From positions 1 to 64,000 of the forward strand of contig URJI01000001.1 in the NCBI GenBank assembly GCA_900548215.1: DNA of 64,000 nucleotides. Direction: 5' to 3'. Below the pieces are notes generated by a model. It ran no database searches. It saw only the letters and a program-made list of their open reading frames with translations, and was not told the origin of the DNA. Source of the DNA: an uncultured Coprococcus sp. GTDB lineage: Bacteria; Bacillota; Clostridia; Lachnospirales; Lachnospiraceae. Below, piece after piece: positions 8,054-17,466 of this stretch (positions are counted from its first letter, which is position 1; each line of letters begins with the position of its first letter). The translations under genes were made by a program, and so were the position numbers.

Positions 8054-9586
8054 CTACATCCCTCCCTGCACATCAGCATTGCGGTAAAACACCGCTTCTT
8101 TCAAATGACGCTCAAGCACGCGGTCCTCACCTTCAAGATCAGCTATAGTTCTAGCTATCTTAAGAACCCTGTAACTGCCTCTGGCAGTCATATCCATGTG
8201 TGCAAAACTATATTCCATAAACTCCCGCTCATTTTTTCCAAGAGGAATGTATTTCTCACATAATCTCGTATCGAGCTGTGAGTTAAATCTTATTTTCTCC
8301 TGACTGTATCGTATCTTCTGGGCGTTCTGTGCAGCCAGCACATGAGCCCTCATATCCATCGAACTTAGTCCCCGTCTACCTGAAAATAATTCACTGTATT
8401 CAACCTTTCTGACTTCAACATTTATATCTATCCTGTCAAGTAGCGGCTTACTTATCCTTGAATTGTAATTCTGTATCTGCCTGGCTGTACAGGTGCATTT
8501 GTTCATATCCGGATAGCAGCCACACGGGCATGGGTTCCTCGCTGCAACAAGCATGAAATCAGCCGGGAATCTAAAGATCCCCTCAAGCCTTGATATAGTA
8601 ACCTCTCCATCCTCCAGTGGCTGTCTCATCACCTCAAGTACATTCCTGTTGAATTCCGGCAGTTCATCGAGAAACAGCACACCTCCATGTGCAAGACTTA
8701 TTTCTCCGGGTCTTGGAAAGGCTCCGCCCCCGGAAAGAGCATGCATCGATATAGTATGATGCGGTGCACGATACGGTCTTCTCACCACTATGGACTGATT
8801 CTGCCCCATAAGTCCTGCAACACTATATATCTTGGTGATTTCTATGCTCTCTTCAACACTCAATGTTGGAAGTATCGTTGGAATGCGCCTTGCTATCATG
8901 GATTTACCCGCACCTGCAGGTCCCGTCATGAGAATGTTGTGCATTCCAGCCGCAGCTATCTCAACACCTCTTTTCAACGTTTCATGTCCCATAACCTCAG
9001 AAAAATCACACCCATAATCCGACTCAGCTCCAGCAAGCAGATTATCTACATCAACATATTCAGGTTCTATCACCTGTATTCCATTCAGATAATCTACAAA
9101 TTCCTGCAACGTATTAATCGGAATAACAGTCATCTCAGATATGACAGCCGCCTCCTGGGCATTTTCAGCGGGCACTATACACAATCTCACTCCGCGTTCA
9201 TGTGCGCAATGAACTACAGGGAGAACCCCTCTGACCGGATTCACACGGCCATCAAGTCCCAGTTCTCCCAGTATCAGGATATTATCTACATTGTCTGTTG
9301 GAATGACTCCCATGGATGCAAGCACTCCTGCTGCTATGGGAAGATCGAAAGCTGTACCTTCTTTTCTGATGTCTGCCGGAGATAAATTGATAGTTATCTT
9401 CTTCGGGGGCAGACTAAATCCCGAATTTCTGAGGGCGGTCCTGACTCTGTCACCAGCCTCCCTCACACTTGACGAGAGCAGACCTACCATATTGAGCATC
9501 GGCAGGCCATCATTGATATCAGTCTCAACTGATATCAATTTTCCCTCAACTCCGTGGACAAGTCCACTAATTATTCTGCTATACAT
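8054..9586 (-). CDS. YifB/ComM family Mg-chelatase-like AAA+ ATPase
   Basis: A 510-residue member of the ComM/YifB family, hexameric helicases that aid branch migration in natural transformation. The N-terminal domain is Lon-protease-like (MYSRIISGLVHGVEGKLISVE, FDLPIAAGVLA). The AAA+ module has Walker A GPAGAGKS and Walker B GGVLFLDELPEF. A Cys-rich zinc-like insertion, CPCGCYPDMNKCTC, is typical of the family. The start at 9584-9586 follows GAGGAG and gives the conserved N-terminus; an upstream ATG would add 15 residues. It is the first gene of the operon with dprA and topA. A loose promoter (TTGACT-17-TATCCT) can be drawn in the 136 bases upstream. Confidence 0.93.
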   Translation of the reverse strand: MYSRIISGLVHGVEGKLISVETDINDGLPMLNMVGLLSSSVREAGDRVRTALRNSGFSLPPKKITINLSPADIRKEGTAFDLPIAAGVLASMGVIPTDNVDNILILGELGLDGRVNPVRGVLPVVHCAHERGVRLCIVPAENAQEAAVISEMTVIPINTLQEFVDYLNGIQVIEPEYVDVDNLLAGAESDYGCDFSEVMGHETLKRGVEIAAAGMHNILMTGPAGAGKSMIARRIPTILPTLSVEESIEITKIYSVAGLMGQNQSIVVRRPYRAPHHTISMHALSGGGAFPRPGEISLAHGGVLFLDELPEFNRNVLEVMRQPLEDGEVTISRLEGIFRFPADFMLVAARNPCPCGCYPDMNKCTCTARQIQNYNSRISKPLLDRIDINVEVRKVEYSELFSGRRGLSSMDMRAHVLAAQNAQKIRYSQEKIRFNSQLDTRLCEKYIPLGKNEREFMEYSFAHMDMTARGSYRVLKIARTIADLEGEDRVLERHLKEAVFYRNADVQGGM

Positions 9587-9722
9587 ATATCGTGCTCCTC
9601 TCTGCCTTTCTGGCAGCCTCTCCATGAGCACATATCATAATAAAAAGGATACCTCATACACAGACATAAGTCAAACGACGTTTTGTATATCTGAGCATAG
9701 ATACCCTTAAATCTTATATTCA

Positions 9723-10622
9723 TTACAGATCATTCTGCACTTTTATTTTCTTCTTTTTTATTCCTGACCTGAGTCTGCATGCTGCCAGCCTTATAAGCAC
9801 AAAAGATACGCACAGATTCACACACACGCATATAGCCCCAAGATGTTCAATTATGAAATCTGAATATCTGCCATATCCCGTCATTCCTTCCATCAGACTC
9901 ATATCTCCTGTCATCCCTGAATATGCACTTACTATCCATATCACGGGATTCACTGCAAAAAAGACAGCCTTTCCGGTCATATAAAATTCATAGCCGCTCT
10001 GGCCGGAAACCATGTTGTACATCATGGATTCAAATGCATTTCCAAGAGCATATGTGATCAACACCACAGCCGCAAAAGTCACAATAGTCGACACCGCCGC
10101 AGATACCGACGTTCTCTTAACACACGAGAAAAATACACCTATACTGCCAATATATATGTCGATAAATAATATCATCAAAACATATTTAAACAACGCCGTC
10201 CACTCCAGACCTCCCACAACAAAGGATACTGCAAGAAAAGGGAGTGTTGCTATCACATACATAAACGTAGTCACCATTGCAGAAAACAGCTTGCCTGCCA
10301 CTATAGAAAACGGTTTTATCGGTGTAGTAAGCATAATGTCAAGAGTCTGTCTCTCCCGTTCACCTGAAACGGACGTAGATGTGATGATAGGCATAATAAG
10401 ACCAATTATACCTATCTCACACATTGCAAGCACAGGAAACATACCGGCAATATTTGCATAATATGCCTGATACATTTCTCCTCTGTTTATCAAAAATATC
10501 GTGATAACAATAAAAGAAAACAAGATGTTTATAAGTGTTATGGTCATTGCCATCTTCGAATTCCGCGAATTTACCAGAACATCTTTTTTCAGTATGGGAT
10601 TAACGGACAGTTTTACAATCAT
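9723..10622 (-). CDS. ABC-2 type transporter permease
   Basis: A 299-residue integral membrane protein with about six hydrophobic segments. It contains an ABC-2 permease signature around PIITSTSVSGERERQTLDIML, characteristic of Nat/Yhi-type exporters. The ATG at 10620-10622 follows GGAGG by about 9 bases; a GTG three codons upstream would overlap that site. It overlaps the ATPase gene by 23 bases, so the two are translationally coupled. With the ATPase and the ectodomain protein it forms a three-gene exporter. The substrate is unknown. This cassette layout resembles gliding/Gld-type or antibiotic-type exporters, but nothing here fixes the cargo. Confidence 0.85.
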   Translation of the reverse strand: MIVKLSVNPILKKDVLVNSRNSKMAMTITLINILFSFIVITIFLINRGEMYQAYYANIAGMFPVLAMCEIGIIGLIMPIITSTSVSGERERQTLDIMLTTPIKPFSIVAGKLFSAMVTTFMYVIATLPFLAVSFVVGGLEWTALFKYVLMILFIDIYIGSIGVFFSCVKRTSVSAAVSTIVTFAAVVLITYALGNAFESMMYNMVSGQSGYEFYMTGKAVFFAVNPVIWIVSAYSGMTGDMSLMEGMTGYGRYSDFIIEHLGAICVCVNLCVSFVLIRLAACRLRSGIKKKKIKVQNDL

Positions 10623-11565
10623 TGCTGCCACCTCCTGTTATCTCTAAAAACAAAGACTCCAGATCCCCTCTGTCTCTGTAGAACTGATGAATATGGACGC
10701 CGTTGTCCACCAGACTTCTCAGTAATTCCGAATCACGTTCCCTGCTTCCAGTATAATATACAAATATCTCATCGTCCCTGACTATTATACGATCCACATC
10801 AAATCGTTCCTTGATGATAACCGATATACGATCCATAGATGTCTCCGCACTCATACCAAGCATATACCCTTTTATCCGCACAGGTGACATTGCATCACTG
10901 TGATCAAGAATCTCATCAACATTGCCGCTTGCCACCATTCTGCCATGATCAAGCACACCTATACTGTCACACATCTCAGACAACTCTGGAAGAATATGTG
11001 AACTTATCATGATAGTCTTTCCCATGGCTGACAGTCTTTTTAACAAATTCCACATCTCAACCCTGGACCTTGGATCAAGTCCCGACCCCGGTTCATCAAG
11101 TATAAGGAGCTCCGGATCATGAATGAGAGAACGTGCCACACACAATCTCTGTTTCATACCACGGGACAAACTGTCCACAAATGCTTCATGTTTGTCCTGA
11201 AGATTCACCAGTTCAAGCAGCCTCTCCGAAGCATCAACCACATCAGCCTTTCTCATGCCGTACATGGAACCATAAAATTCCATATATTCCATAACCTTAA
11301 GGTTATCATATACTCCAAAAAAATCAGGCACATATCCTATAAGTCTCTTAACTTCAGCAGGACGTTTCAACACATTCACACCATCTATAACAACATTTCC
11401 CGATGTCGCTTTTATAAGACCACACATAATCCTCATAGTGGTTGTTTTCCCCGCTCCATTCGGACCCACAAATCCAAAGATATCTCCCTTATTGATATGG
11501 AAATTCACATGATCCAATGCCAGAAATCTGCCGTACCTCTTAGTCAGTTCTTCTATTTCCACCAT
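10600..11565 (-). CDS. ABC transporter ATP-binding protein (ABC-2/DrrA class)
   Basis: A 321-residue nucleotide-binding subunit. Walker A is GPNGAGKTT, the signature is LSRGMKQRL, and Walker B with catalytic glutamate is LLILDEPGSGLD. The H-loop lies in ISSHILPEL. A C-terminal domain of about 90 residues follows, as in DrrA-type exporters. The ATG at 11563-11565 is preferred over a GTG four codons upstream because a GGAGG lies about 11 bases before it. It overlaps the upstream ectodomain gene by 26 bases and the downstream permease by 23, so the three genes form one tightly coupled unit. Confidence 0.92.
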   Translation of the reverse strand: MVEIEELTKRYGRFLALDHVNFHINKGDIFGFVGPNGAGKTTTMRIMCGLIKATSGNVVIDGVNVLKRPAEVKRLIGYVPDFFGVYDNLKVMEYMEFYGSMYGMRKADVVDASERLLELVNLQDKHEAFVDSLSRGMKQRLCVARSLIHDPELLILDEPGSGLDPRSRVEMWNLLKRLSAMGKTIMISSHILPELSEMCDSIGVLDHGRMVASGNVDEILDHSDAMSPVRIKGYMLGMSAETSMDRISVIIKERFDVDRIIVRDDEIFVYYTGSRERDSELLRSLVDNGVHIHQFYRDRGDLESLFLEITGGGSNDCKTVR

Positions 11566-13984
11566 TATCCGGCACACCTCCTCTGGCTGTTATCTCAGGG
11601 AGATAGCTATCGTAATAATAGTCTCCCTGTTGCGGTGCAATAAATCTGAAATTTATGACTCCATCTGTCAGATATTTGTCAAGTTCCATGCCATTTAACA
11701 CTGTATCTCCATTTGAAAATACCACGTCATAATCACCAGTTTCATTATTCAACGCCTTGACAACAACTCTCGATCTCCCGCTTCTATTTTCAATGCAATC
11801 AAGTTCTTTGATATCGTCACCTACATTAAATCTGACTGTTATGTCAACTTCATCTGAATACATCATGAAATCATCTGTATCATAATCAGACTGACTATAT
11901 CTATAATCCGCCATATCGTAAATGTTGTTATAATAAACGCCATCAGCATCGATATATCTGCCTGCCCCAAAGCTATACACAGCATATGTTCCATAATTCT
12001 CCATACCGTCTCCGGCAATCTTAGTATCACGATCTATGCTTCCCCAGACAGCAATTTTGCCTTCATTTGATTTATCCACATTGTACATACCGAGCAAATA
12101 CTCAATATAACTGTTTCTTGCCATAAGAGAAGCTATATCTTTATTGTCAATGTAATTCTTTCCGTATCTGAACTCATAGTACGACTTCATGGCGTCATAA
12201 TAATACCCCCTCTGAAGTCTCATATTCTCAGCCTTATCTATAGAAACTGATTCTCCGGAAGCAAGTTTATCCACGCAGTAGTAATACACGCCTCCAACGA
12301 CCACCAGATTACATATGTCATAATCTGTATTGTTTGTGACAGTTCCCTCAAATCCATCAGCATATAATACGATATCGCTGTCTATCTTTCCTATGTCGTT
12401 TTCTGATTCCCCTGATGCACTGATATCAACGCTCTCAAACGGTTTTGTGCAATGGTAATTTATATCAGTACCATCATCGGACATCATTTTCTCCAATTTA
12501 TAATTTTCTGATGATGTACTGTTAAGCTCTGAGTTTACTCCATCTACATGCACATCAAGAAATTCATTGTCAATATGAAGTTTGGAATCACCACTCTTTG
12601 CACCAATTATATATGAATAAATATTCTCACGCTTTACATCGCCGCTTATATCCGCAGCCACAAATGAAAGGTTCACCGGTTCAGAGACTCTGTATCTAAG
12701 GCTCACAATATATATAGCCAATGTCCCCAGAATCGCAAGCACCGGCACACACACCCATATCAGTTCCTGCCTCTTCCTTCGTTTGAGCACAATATAGACA
12801 ACCGGACCACTGAGCAGAGTATACACACAAAGAATTACCACTATCAATACCGCCGAAGGCTTTTCTTTCTCATTCACACCAACTGCGGTATCAAACCCCA
12901 GCGAACTTCCAGCATCATAATAATTCCTGAGCACGTTGTCACAAACAGCACCGGTGAGCCCTTCTTCAAATATTCTTCCTGCCACAGCTTTTTGACCTTG
13001 TACACCCGCCGCAAGGGATTCACCCAGAGAATAAGGCACAACAACAGCCCTTCCTTTGCCGATATTCTTTATGTATATCGGAGCGGAATCACTTATATCT
13101 GCCACCTCACTGCCACCGTTCATCTCAAACTGCGTTACATTCAATGATTGCTGCTCTGCTATAACCTTACCTGATCCATCTTCAAATGATACATCTCTCA
13201 GTTCTGTCCCAATCGCACTGCAGCCAACAACACCATTCGCAAACCTGTGAAGAACTTTATCTCCATTTTTTCCGAGAGAGAGAATCAATGTTCCACCATC
13301 ATACATCCAGGACATCATGGCACTATACTGATCATCAGACAGCTTCGCAGTATCATAATCATCAATCAATATATATTCAAGTGCATCAAGTCCAATCTCT
13401 GAAGCTGGCAGATCTGTCTCCGTAACATTTATACGATCCACATCTACAGTATCTGCATAACAGTCAAGCTGCAATTCATTTATATATCTGAGTTTATCAG
13501 TACTGTCACTAAGCACCGCCGTCATGATCGTCATATCATCATTTGCAATACTGAGCATGTCATTCTCAGAATACACCACTTCACCGGACTTATCAGCAAG
13601 CTCAACCTTAACCTTGCCTGATCCAAGAGTGTCAACACAGAATTCCAGTTCCGTTTTTTCCCCTGCAGGCACAGATACTTTGCGTGATAACTTGAGTGAC
13701 TGAGTTGGATACATATCTGTATCAACAGGGCACACCGACACCGTACCGTCAAAATACTCCTCACATGAAATTGCGAGTCTGATGACGCTGCCTTTCTCAT
13801 ACACAGCATATCCATCTATTCCATACTCAAAATCCACTTTTATATTCGGATTCCTGTCAACAATATTCTGTTCTACCCTGCCATAAGATTTATCCGCATC
13901 AGTTCCGGCAGATACAGGAGTAATCATACTGCAAAGCAGCACAAAAGCTACAACGCATCCACCTAAAAGCTTTGAACCGTTCAT
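11540..13984 (-). CDS. Secreted/membrane partner protein of the ABC exporter (large ectodomain)
   Basis: An 814-residue protein with a signal peptide (MNGSKLLGGCVVAFVLLC to about residue 26). About 370 extracytoplasmic residues include a stretch reminiscent of glutamine-amidotransferase-like Gld domains (YILIDDYDTAKLSDDQ). Two close transmembrane helices come near residues 395-440 (VVILCVYTLLSGPVVYIVL, then a KRRKRQ turn). A second large, presumably extracellular, domain ends the protein. Such proteins accompany ABC-2 exporters in Clostridia; none is functionally defined to my knowledge. The start follows AAGGAAAGAG and gives a clean signal peptide. It is the promoter-proximal gene of the ABC cassette. 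Confidence 0.75.
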   Translation of the reverse strand: MNGSKLLGGCVVAFVLLCSMITPVSAGTDADKSYGRVEQNIVDRNPNIKVDFEYGIDGYAVYEKGSVIRLAISCEEYFDGTVSVCPVDTDMYPTQSLKLSRKVSVPAGEKTELEFCVDTLGSGKVKVELADKSGEVVYSENDMLSIANDDMTIMTAVLSDSTDKLRYINELQLDCYADTVDVDRINVTETDLPASEIGLDALEYILIDDYDTAKLSDDQYSAMMSWMYDGGTLILSLGKNGDKVLHRFANGVVGCSAIGTELRDVSFEDGSGKVIAEQQSLNVTQFEMNGGSEVADISDSAPIYIKNIGKGRAVVVPYSLGESLAAGVQGQKAVAGRIFEEGLTGAVCDNVLRNYYDAGSSLGFDTAVGVNEKEKPSAVLIVVILCVYTLLSGPVVYIVLKRRKRQELIWVCVPVLAILGTLAIYIVSLRYRVSEPVNLSFVAADISGDVKRENIYSYIIGAKSGDSKLHIDNEFLDVHVDGVNSELNSTSSENYKLEKMMSDDGTDINYHCTKPFESVDISASGESENDIGKIDSDIVLYADGFEGTVTNNTDYDICNLVVVGGVYYYCVDKLASGESVSIDKAENMRLQRGYYYDAMKSYYEFRYGKNYIDNKDIASLMARNSYIEYLLGMYNVDKSNEGKIAVWGSIDRDTKIAGDGMENYGTYAVYSFGAGRYIDADGVYYNNIYDMADYRYSQSDYDTDDFMMYSDEVDITVRFNVGDDIKELDCIENRSGRSRVVVKALNNETGDYDVVFSNGDTVLNGMELDKYLTDGVINFRFIAPQQGDYYYDSYLPEITARGGVPDNGGNRRTD

Positions 13985-14084
13985 ATCTCTTTCCTTCCAA
14001 ATACCGCATTTTATCACTAAAAATATAATAAGTTGTGTGCATTGAATACGCAACTTACACTTTCTTAAGAGGCTTAATAAGTGC

Positions 14085-14122
14085 AAAAAAATATCATATA
14101 CGACACATGCCGTATATGATAT
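14085..14122 (-). terminator. Intrinsic terminator of the G3E GTPase pair
   Basis: A perfect 12-bp stem (ATATCATATACG and its complement) with an eight-base loop is followed on the minus strand by seven T residues. It sits about 60 bases past the stop of the GTPase gene at 14182 and isolates it from the ABC cassette. Confidence 0.85.
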
Positions 14123-14181
14123 CTATGTCTGTTCATCAGCCACACAGCTTTACAGCTATATAATCCGACAATATAAATCTT

Positions 14182-15144
14182 TTAGCTGAAATAAACTACC
14201 TCTTCCTTTGGCGCACCTGTAAGGGTTACTTTCTCTGCTGTGAGAACTGGTCCTTCTCCGTCAAAATCAGGATAATATTCATAACCTATCTTTGCCGTCA
14301 CATCAACCCACTGTCTGTCGACAAGATTCTTTGCTCCCGGATAATAACATTTGAATCCGACAAACTGTATATCCTCAACACAACATGTCATGGCAAACCT
14401 GCCTGGAACAAATGCGTTGTTTCCATACTGCTTTGGTCTGAATACCATGGCCTTGAAGTGGATTCTCTTGCCATCGTATCTCTCCTTCATATCAGATGCA
14501 TCAACATACCAGATTCCGAAATCATCATCCGGCAGTTCTATCACATCCGCATTCACATCATATGGCAGATCCTCCGGTTCATTTGTCTCAGGAGCTATCG
14601 ACCCATCCTTCATCTCAAATATGATCTGTGCCCTTCTATTCACGGCCTTTATAGATCTTCTCCACTCAGGTATTCTGGAGTTCTCATCACACCTGTTGAA
14701 GATAACCATGTCAGCGCTGTTGAACTGCTCTACCATGGTTGCCTTCATATTCTGTGAGTACACATCATATGTCTCTGCATTTACAAATGAGATTACCTGG
14801 ACCACGGTCCACCCCTTTGGAACACGTATCTCAAATATCTTGTCAAGCTTCCACATTCCGTTGTACTCGATCATGACCTGTTCAGGATTATATTTGTCCT
14901 GAAGATCAAGAAGGTGATCTGTGGTAAGCTGATCTTCCTCTATAAACTCAGTATCTATGTTTGCCTTTTTAAGTGCATCCAGGTCATACTCTTCCTCTCC
15001 ATCCTCACATACGAGAAGAAGCGTCTTTGCACCGCCTGTGAATCCCCTGTCAAGCAGAGTCTCCTTGGCAAATGTTGTCTTGCCGCTCTCAAGGAATCCC
15101 ATAAACACATATACCGGTATCTCTTTATTCTGACGTCCCATCAT
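14182..15144 (-). CDS. G3E-type GTPase fused to a TIGR03943/YcgQ-like C-terminal domain
   Basis: A 320-residue protein. The N-terminal GTPase has a P-loop GFLESGKTT and an NRCD guanine-specificity motif (VIFNRCDEN), consistent with the CobW/HypB (SIMIBI) class. It lacks the CxCC metal motif of its neighbour. From about residue 215 it changes to a domain with YDGKRIHFKAMVF, FAMTCCVEDIQFVG and RQWVDVTAKIGY. This pattern resembles the C-terminal domain of TIGR03943/YcgQ proteins, which in Bacillus act with a permease and a COG0523 GTPase (YciC) under Zur. A metal-trafficking role is therefore inferred. An AAGGAG site precedes the chosen ATG. It lies 27 bases downstream of the His-rich CobW gene. 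Confidence 0.75.
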   Translation of the reverse strand: MMGRQNKEIPVYVFMGFLESGKTTFAKETLLDRGFTGGAKTLLLVCEDGEEEYDLDALKKANIDTEFIEEDQLTTDHLLDLQDKYNPEQVMIEYNGMWKLDKIFEIRVPKGWTVVQVISFVNAETYDVYSQNMKATMVEQFNSADMVIFNRCDENSRIPEWRRSIKAVNRRAQIIFEMKDGSIAPETNEPEDLPYDVNADVIELPDDDFGIWYVDASDMKERYDGKRIHFKAMVFRPKQYGNNAFVPGRFAMTCCVEDIQFVGFKCYYPGAKNLVDRQWVDVTAKIGYEYYPDFDGEGPVLTAEKVTLTGAPKEEVVYFS

Positions 15145-15171
15145 ATAAACTCCTTATCTTAGAACCACCTG

Positions 15172-16326
15172 CTAGACCTCGAACAGCTGTGCAAGGTCGT
15201 CCTCCTTAAGCTTGCTTCCTATTACACAGAGCTTTCCTGTGATATCAGCCTTGCCCTTTCTGATCTCAAACTCACCCGGTACAAGGTCAAAGTACAGCCA
15301 CTCACCTGCATCGCCAGGAACAATACCCTTCGCTCTGAGGATGACACCATACTTCTCTGTGTCAGCCAAAGTGTCAAGAATCTCTCTGAGTTTGTCCTCA
15401 TTGTACTTGTGAGGTGTCTCCTTGCCCCAGCTTGTAAATACCTCATCTGCGTGATGATGGTGGTGATGATCATGACAGCCACATGTGCACTCATCGCCGT
15501 GGTCGTGATCATGATGATGCTCGTGTTCGTCGTGGTCATGATGATGCTCATGATCGTCGTCGTGATCATGATGATGCTCGTGTTCGTCGTGGTCATGATC
15601 ATGTTCATGATCGTCGTCGTGATCATGATGATGGTGATGATCGTGACAGCCACATGTACATTCATCGCCGTGATCGTGGTCATGATCATGTCCCTTTTTA
15701 GCCTCATCCATCATGGTCTCCTCAAGGGACTTGTAATTCTGCATAGCTTCTCTGATGGCTGCACCGTCAAGCTCATCCCATGGTGTTGTGATAATGGTTG
15801 CATGATCGTTCTTCTCTCTGATCATTGCTACAGCCTTCTCTATCTTGTCCTGGGATGCAGTCTGTGTTCTGCTCAGGATGATGGTGTTTGCACTCTCTAT
15901 CTGATTATTGAAGAACTCGCCAAAGTTCTTCATATAAATCTTAACCTTTGACACATCTGCAACTGTTGTGTAGCTGTCCAGCTCAACATCAAGATCCCCT
16001 GATACATCCTTTACCGCCTTAATTACATCAGACAGCTTGCCTACTCCAGAAGGCTCAATAATGATCCTGTCTGGTGTGTAATCTGTAATAACCTGCTTAA
16101 GTGCAGTACCAAAATCCCCAACCAGTGAACAACAGATACAACCTGAGTTCATCTCTGTGATCTGTACTCCGGCATCCTTCAGGAAACCTCCGTCAATTCC
16201 AATCTCACCAAACTCGTTCTCGATAAGAACCAGCTTCTCGCCCTTAAATGCCTGCTCAATAAGTTTCTTGATCAATGTTGTCTTGCCAGCTCCAAGGAAA
16301 CCTGAGATAATATCAATCTTCGTCAT
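15172..16326 (-). CDS. CobW/COG0523 metallochaperone GTPase with long His/Asp-rich insertion
   Basis: A 384-residue G3E GTPase. P-loop GFLGAGKTT; metal-binding CxCC motif in SGCICCSLVGDF; a Walker-B-like IIEPSGVG. Residues about 215-300 are an extraordinary metal-binding insert made of HD, HEH and HHDHD runs bracketed by two copies of GDECTCGCHDHHHHH. The C-terminal CobW_C domain follows (GVILRAKGIV through GEFEIRKG). COG0523 proteins deliver zinc, cobalt or other metals to enzymes or act under metal starvation. His-rich inserts usually bind Zn(II), Ni(II) or Co(II), but the metal cannot be read from sequence. An AAGGAG site lies 8 bases before the ATG. Operon with the downstream GTPase fusion. 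Confidence 0.9.
   Translation of the reverse strand: MTKIDIISGFLGAGKTTLIKKLIEQAFKGEKLVLIENEFGEIGIDGGFLKDAGVQITEMNSGCICCSLVGDFGTALKQVITDYTPDRIIIEPSGVGKLSDVIKAVKDVSGDLDVELDSYTTVADVSKVKIYMKNFGEFFNNQIESANTIILSRTQTASQDKIEKAVAMIREKNDHATIITTPWDELDGAAIREAMQNYKSLEETMMDEAKKGHDHDHDHGDECTCGCHDHHHHHDHDDDHEHDHDHDEHEHHHDHDDDHEHHHDHDEHEHHHDHDHGDECTCGCHDHHHHHHADEVFTSWGKETPHKYNEDKLREILDTLADTEKYGVILRAKGIVPGDAGEWLYFDLVPGEFEIRKGKADITGKLCVIGSKLKEDDLAQLFEV
15460..15680. repeat. Degenerate DNA repeats encoding His/Asp tracts
   Basis: Within the CobW gene the bases repeat units such as gatcatgatgatg and cgtcgtcgtgatc several times. Two near-identical copies of a module encoding GDECTCGC plus a His run lie at either end. 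The array is in frame and probably expands or contracts by recombination. Confidence 0.8.
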
Positions 16327-16354
16327 TTATATCACTCCTTATCAATTATATATT

Positions 16355-16383
16355 AAGCTCTGCAACGGCTGTCGCAGAGCTTT
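16355..16383 (-). other. Hairpin in the leader of the CobW gene
   Basis: A 9-bp perfect stem (AAGCTCTGC / GCAGAGCTT) lies between the mscS stop and the CobW start. Its minus-strand tail is AT-rich but lacks a clean T run, so it may be a weak terminator of mscS or a leader structure of the CobW gene. About 50 bases upstream, CGTAATGGATTATAC loosely resembles a Zur/Fur-type half-site pair; the match is too poor to call an operator. Confidence 0.35.
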
Positions 16384-16475
16384 GATATCCTACATATATC
16401 TGTATAGCCATCTGATATCTCTCCGACATCGTAATGGATTATACTCGATTATTTTACTTTTTGCAAGAAACCACA

Positions 16476-17414
16476 TCACTTCATATGAACATCCATCTGA
16501 TTAAATGGAATCTCAATGCCATTCTCATCAAATGCTTTCTTGAGTTTCCACATGGCATCCCATTTGGCATCAAAAAATTTCTCTATAGTGGCATAGAACT
16601 TTACATATATATTGATCCCACTATCGGCAAACTCATCTATATAGAAGATAACCTGCTCATCCTTTAGAAAACCGTCCACATCCTTGATAGTCTCAAGAGT
16701 AACCCTCTTGACCTTCTCCATATCCGAGTCATATGCTACGGAAAACGGAATCTCAACTCTTCTCATATCATGCTCAGTTACATTCACAAGGGATGTATTG
16801 GATATATTACCATTCGGTATGACAACCGATTTATTGTCCACTGTTATCAACCTTGTATAAAATATATCTATGGACACAACAGTTCCCTCACAGTGGGTAT
16901 TGTTCTCAACTATATAATCTCCAACCCTGAATGGTTTCAGTATAAGTATCAGCAGACCACCTGCAAGGTTCGACAGGCTTCCCTGAAGCGCAAGTCCAAG
17001 GGTAACGCCCGCCGTACCGAGTATAGTTATAAATGACGTGATCTGGAATCCAACGATGCTCGCCGCCGTGAGCACTATGAGCACATTCAGAATGATCTTG
17101 ACCGCCGATATAAAAAATCCTGCAACACTTTGATCAAGTTTTGACCGTTCAAAACTCTTGCGCAATATCCTCAATAGAAGTTTCACCAGTTTGAAGCAGA
17201 CGACCATGAATATCACTGCCACAACAACACTTCCCAGTTTAGACATACACCAATCTGTAAGTTTCTGAATATAACTTCCTATGATTCCCACCTGATCAGA
17301 CGCCTCCTGAACCGCATCCTGCACGACATTCTCAGTGCTTAGTGCAGTCGTATCTGCCAGCCATCCGGGTGCTGTTTTATCTGAAACACTAATTATATTG
17401 TCAAACAGATTCAT
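16476..17414 (-). CDS. Small-conductance mechanosensitive channel, MscS family
   Basis: A 312-residue channel that opens under membrane tension to release osmolytes. After a soluble N-terminal 60 residues come three hydrophobic segments; the pore helix region reads LGTAGVTLGLALQGSLSNLAGG, the Gly/Ala pattern typical of MscS TM3. The beta domain follows with PFRVGDYIV and VVIPNGNISNTSLVN. The start has GGAGG 9 bases upstream. It is 52 bases downstream of the branching-enzyme-like gene and in the same orientation, but no functional link is evident. Confidence 0.92.
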   Translation of the reverse strand: MNLFDNIISVSDKTAPGWLADTTALSTENVVQDAVQEASDQVGIIGSYIQKLTDWCMSKLGSVVVAVIFMVVCFKLVKLLLRILRKSFERSKLDQSVAGFFISAVKIILNVLIVLTAASIVGFQITSFITILGTAGVTLGLALQGSLSNLAGGLLILILKPFRVGDYIVENNTHCEGTVVSIDIFYTRLITVDNKSVVIPNGNISNTSLVNVTEHDMRRVEIPFSVAYDSDMEKVKRVTLETIKDVDGFLKDEQVIFYIDEFADSGINIYVKFYATIEKFFDAKWDAMWKLKKAFDENGIEIPFNQMDVHMK

Positions 17415-17466
17415 ATATCATATCCTCCTGCGTCATCATCAGCACCGATCTTCAAGCTAAAAGATA

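Noticed and set aside
16429..16449. Zur box upstream of the CobW gene.
   Set aside because: Only one half-site (CGTAAT) is good; the second half and spacing deviate from the Zur palindrome, and it lies close to the mscS stop rather than at a promoter.
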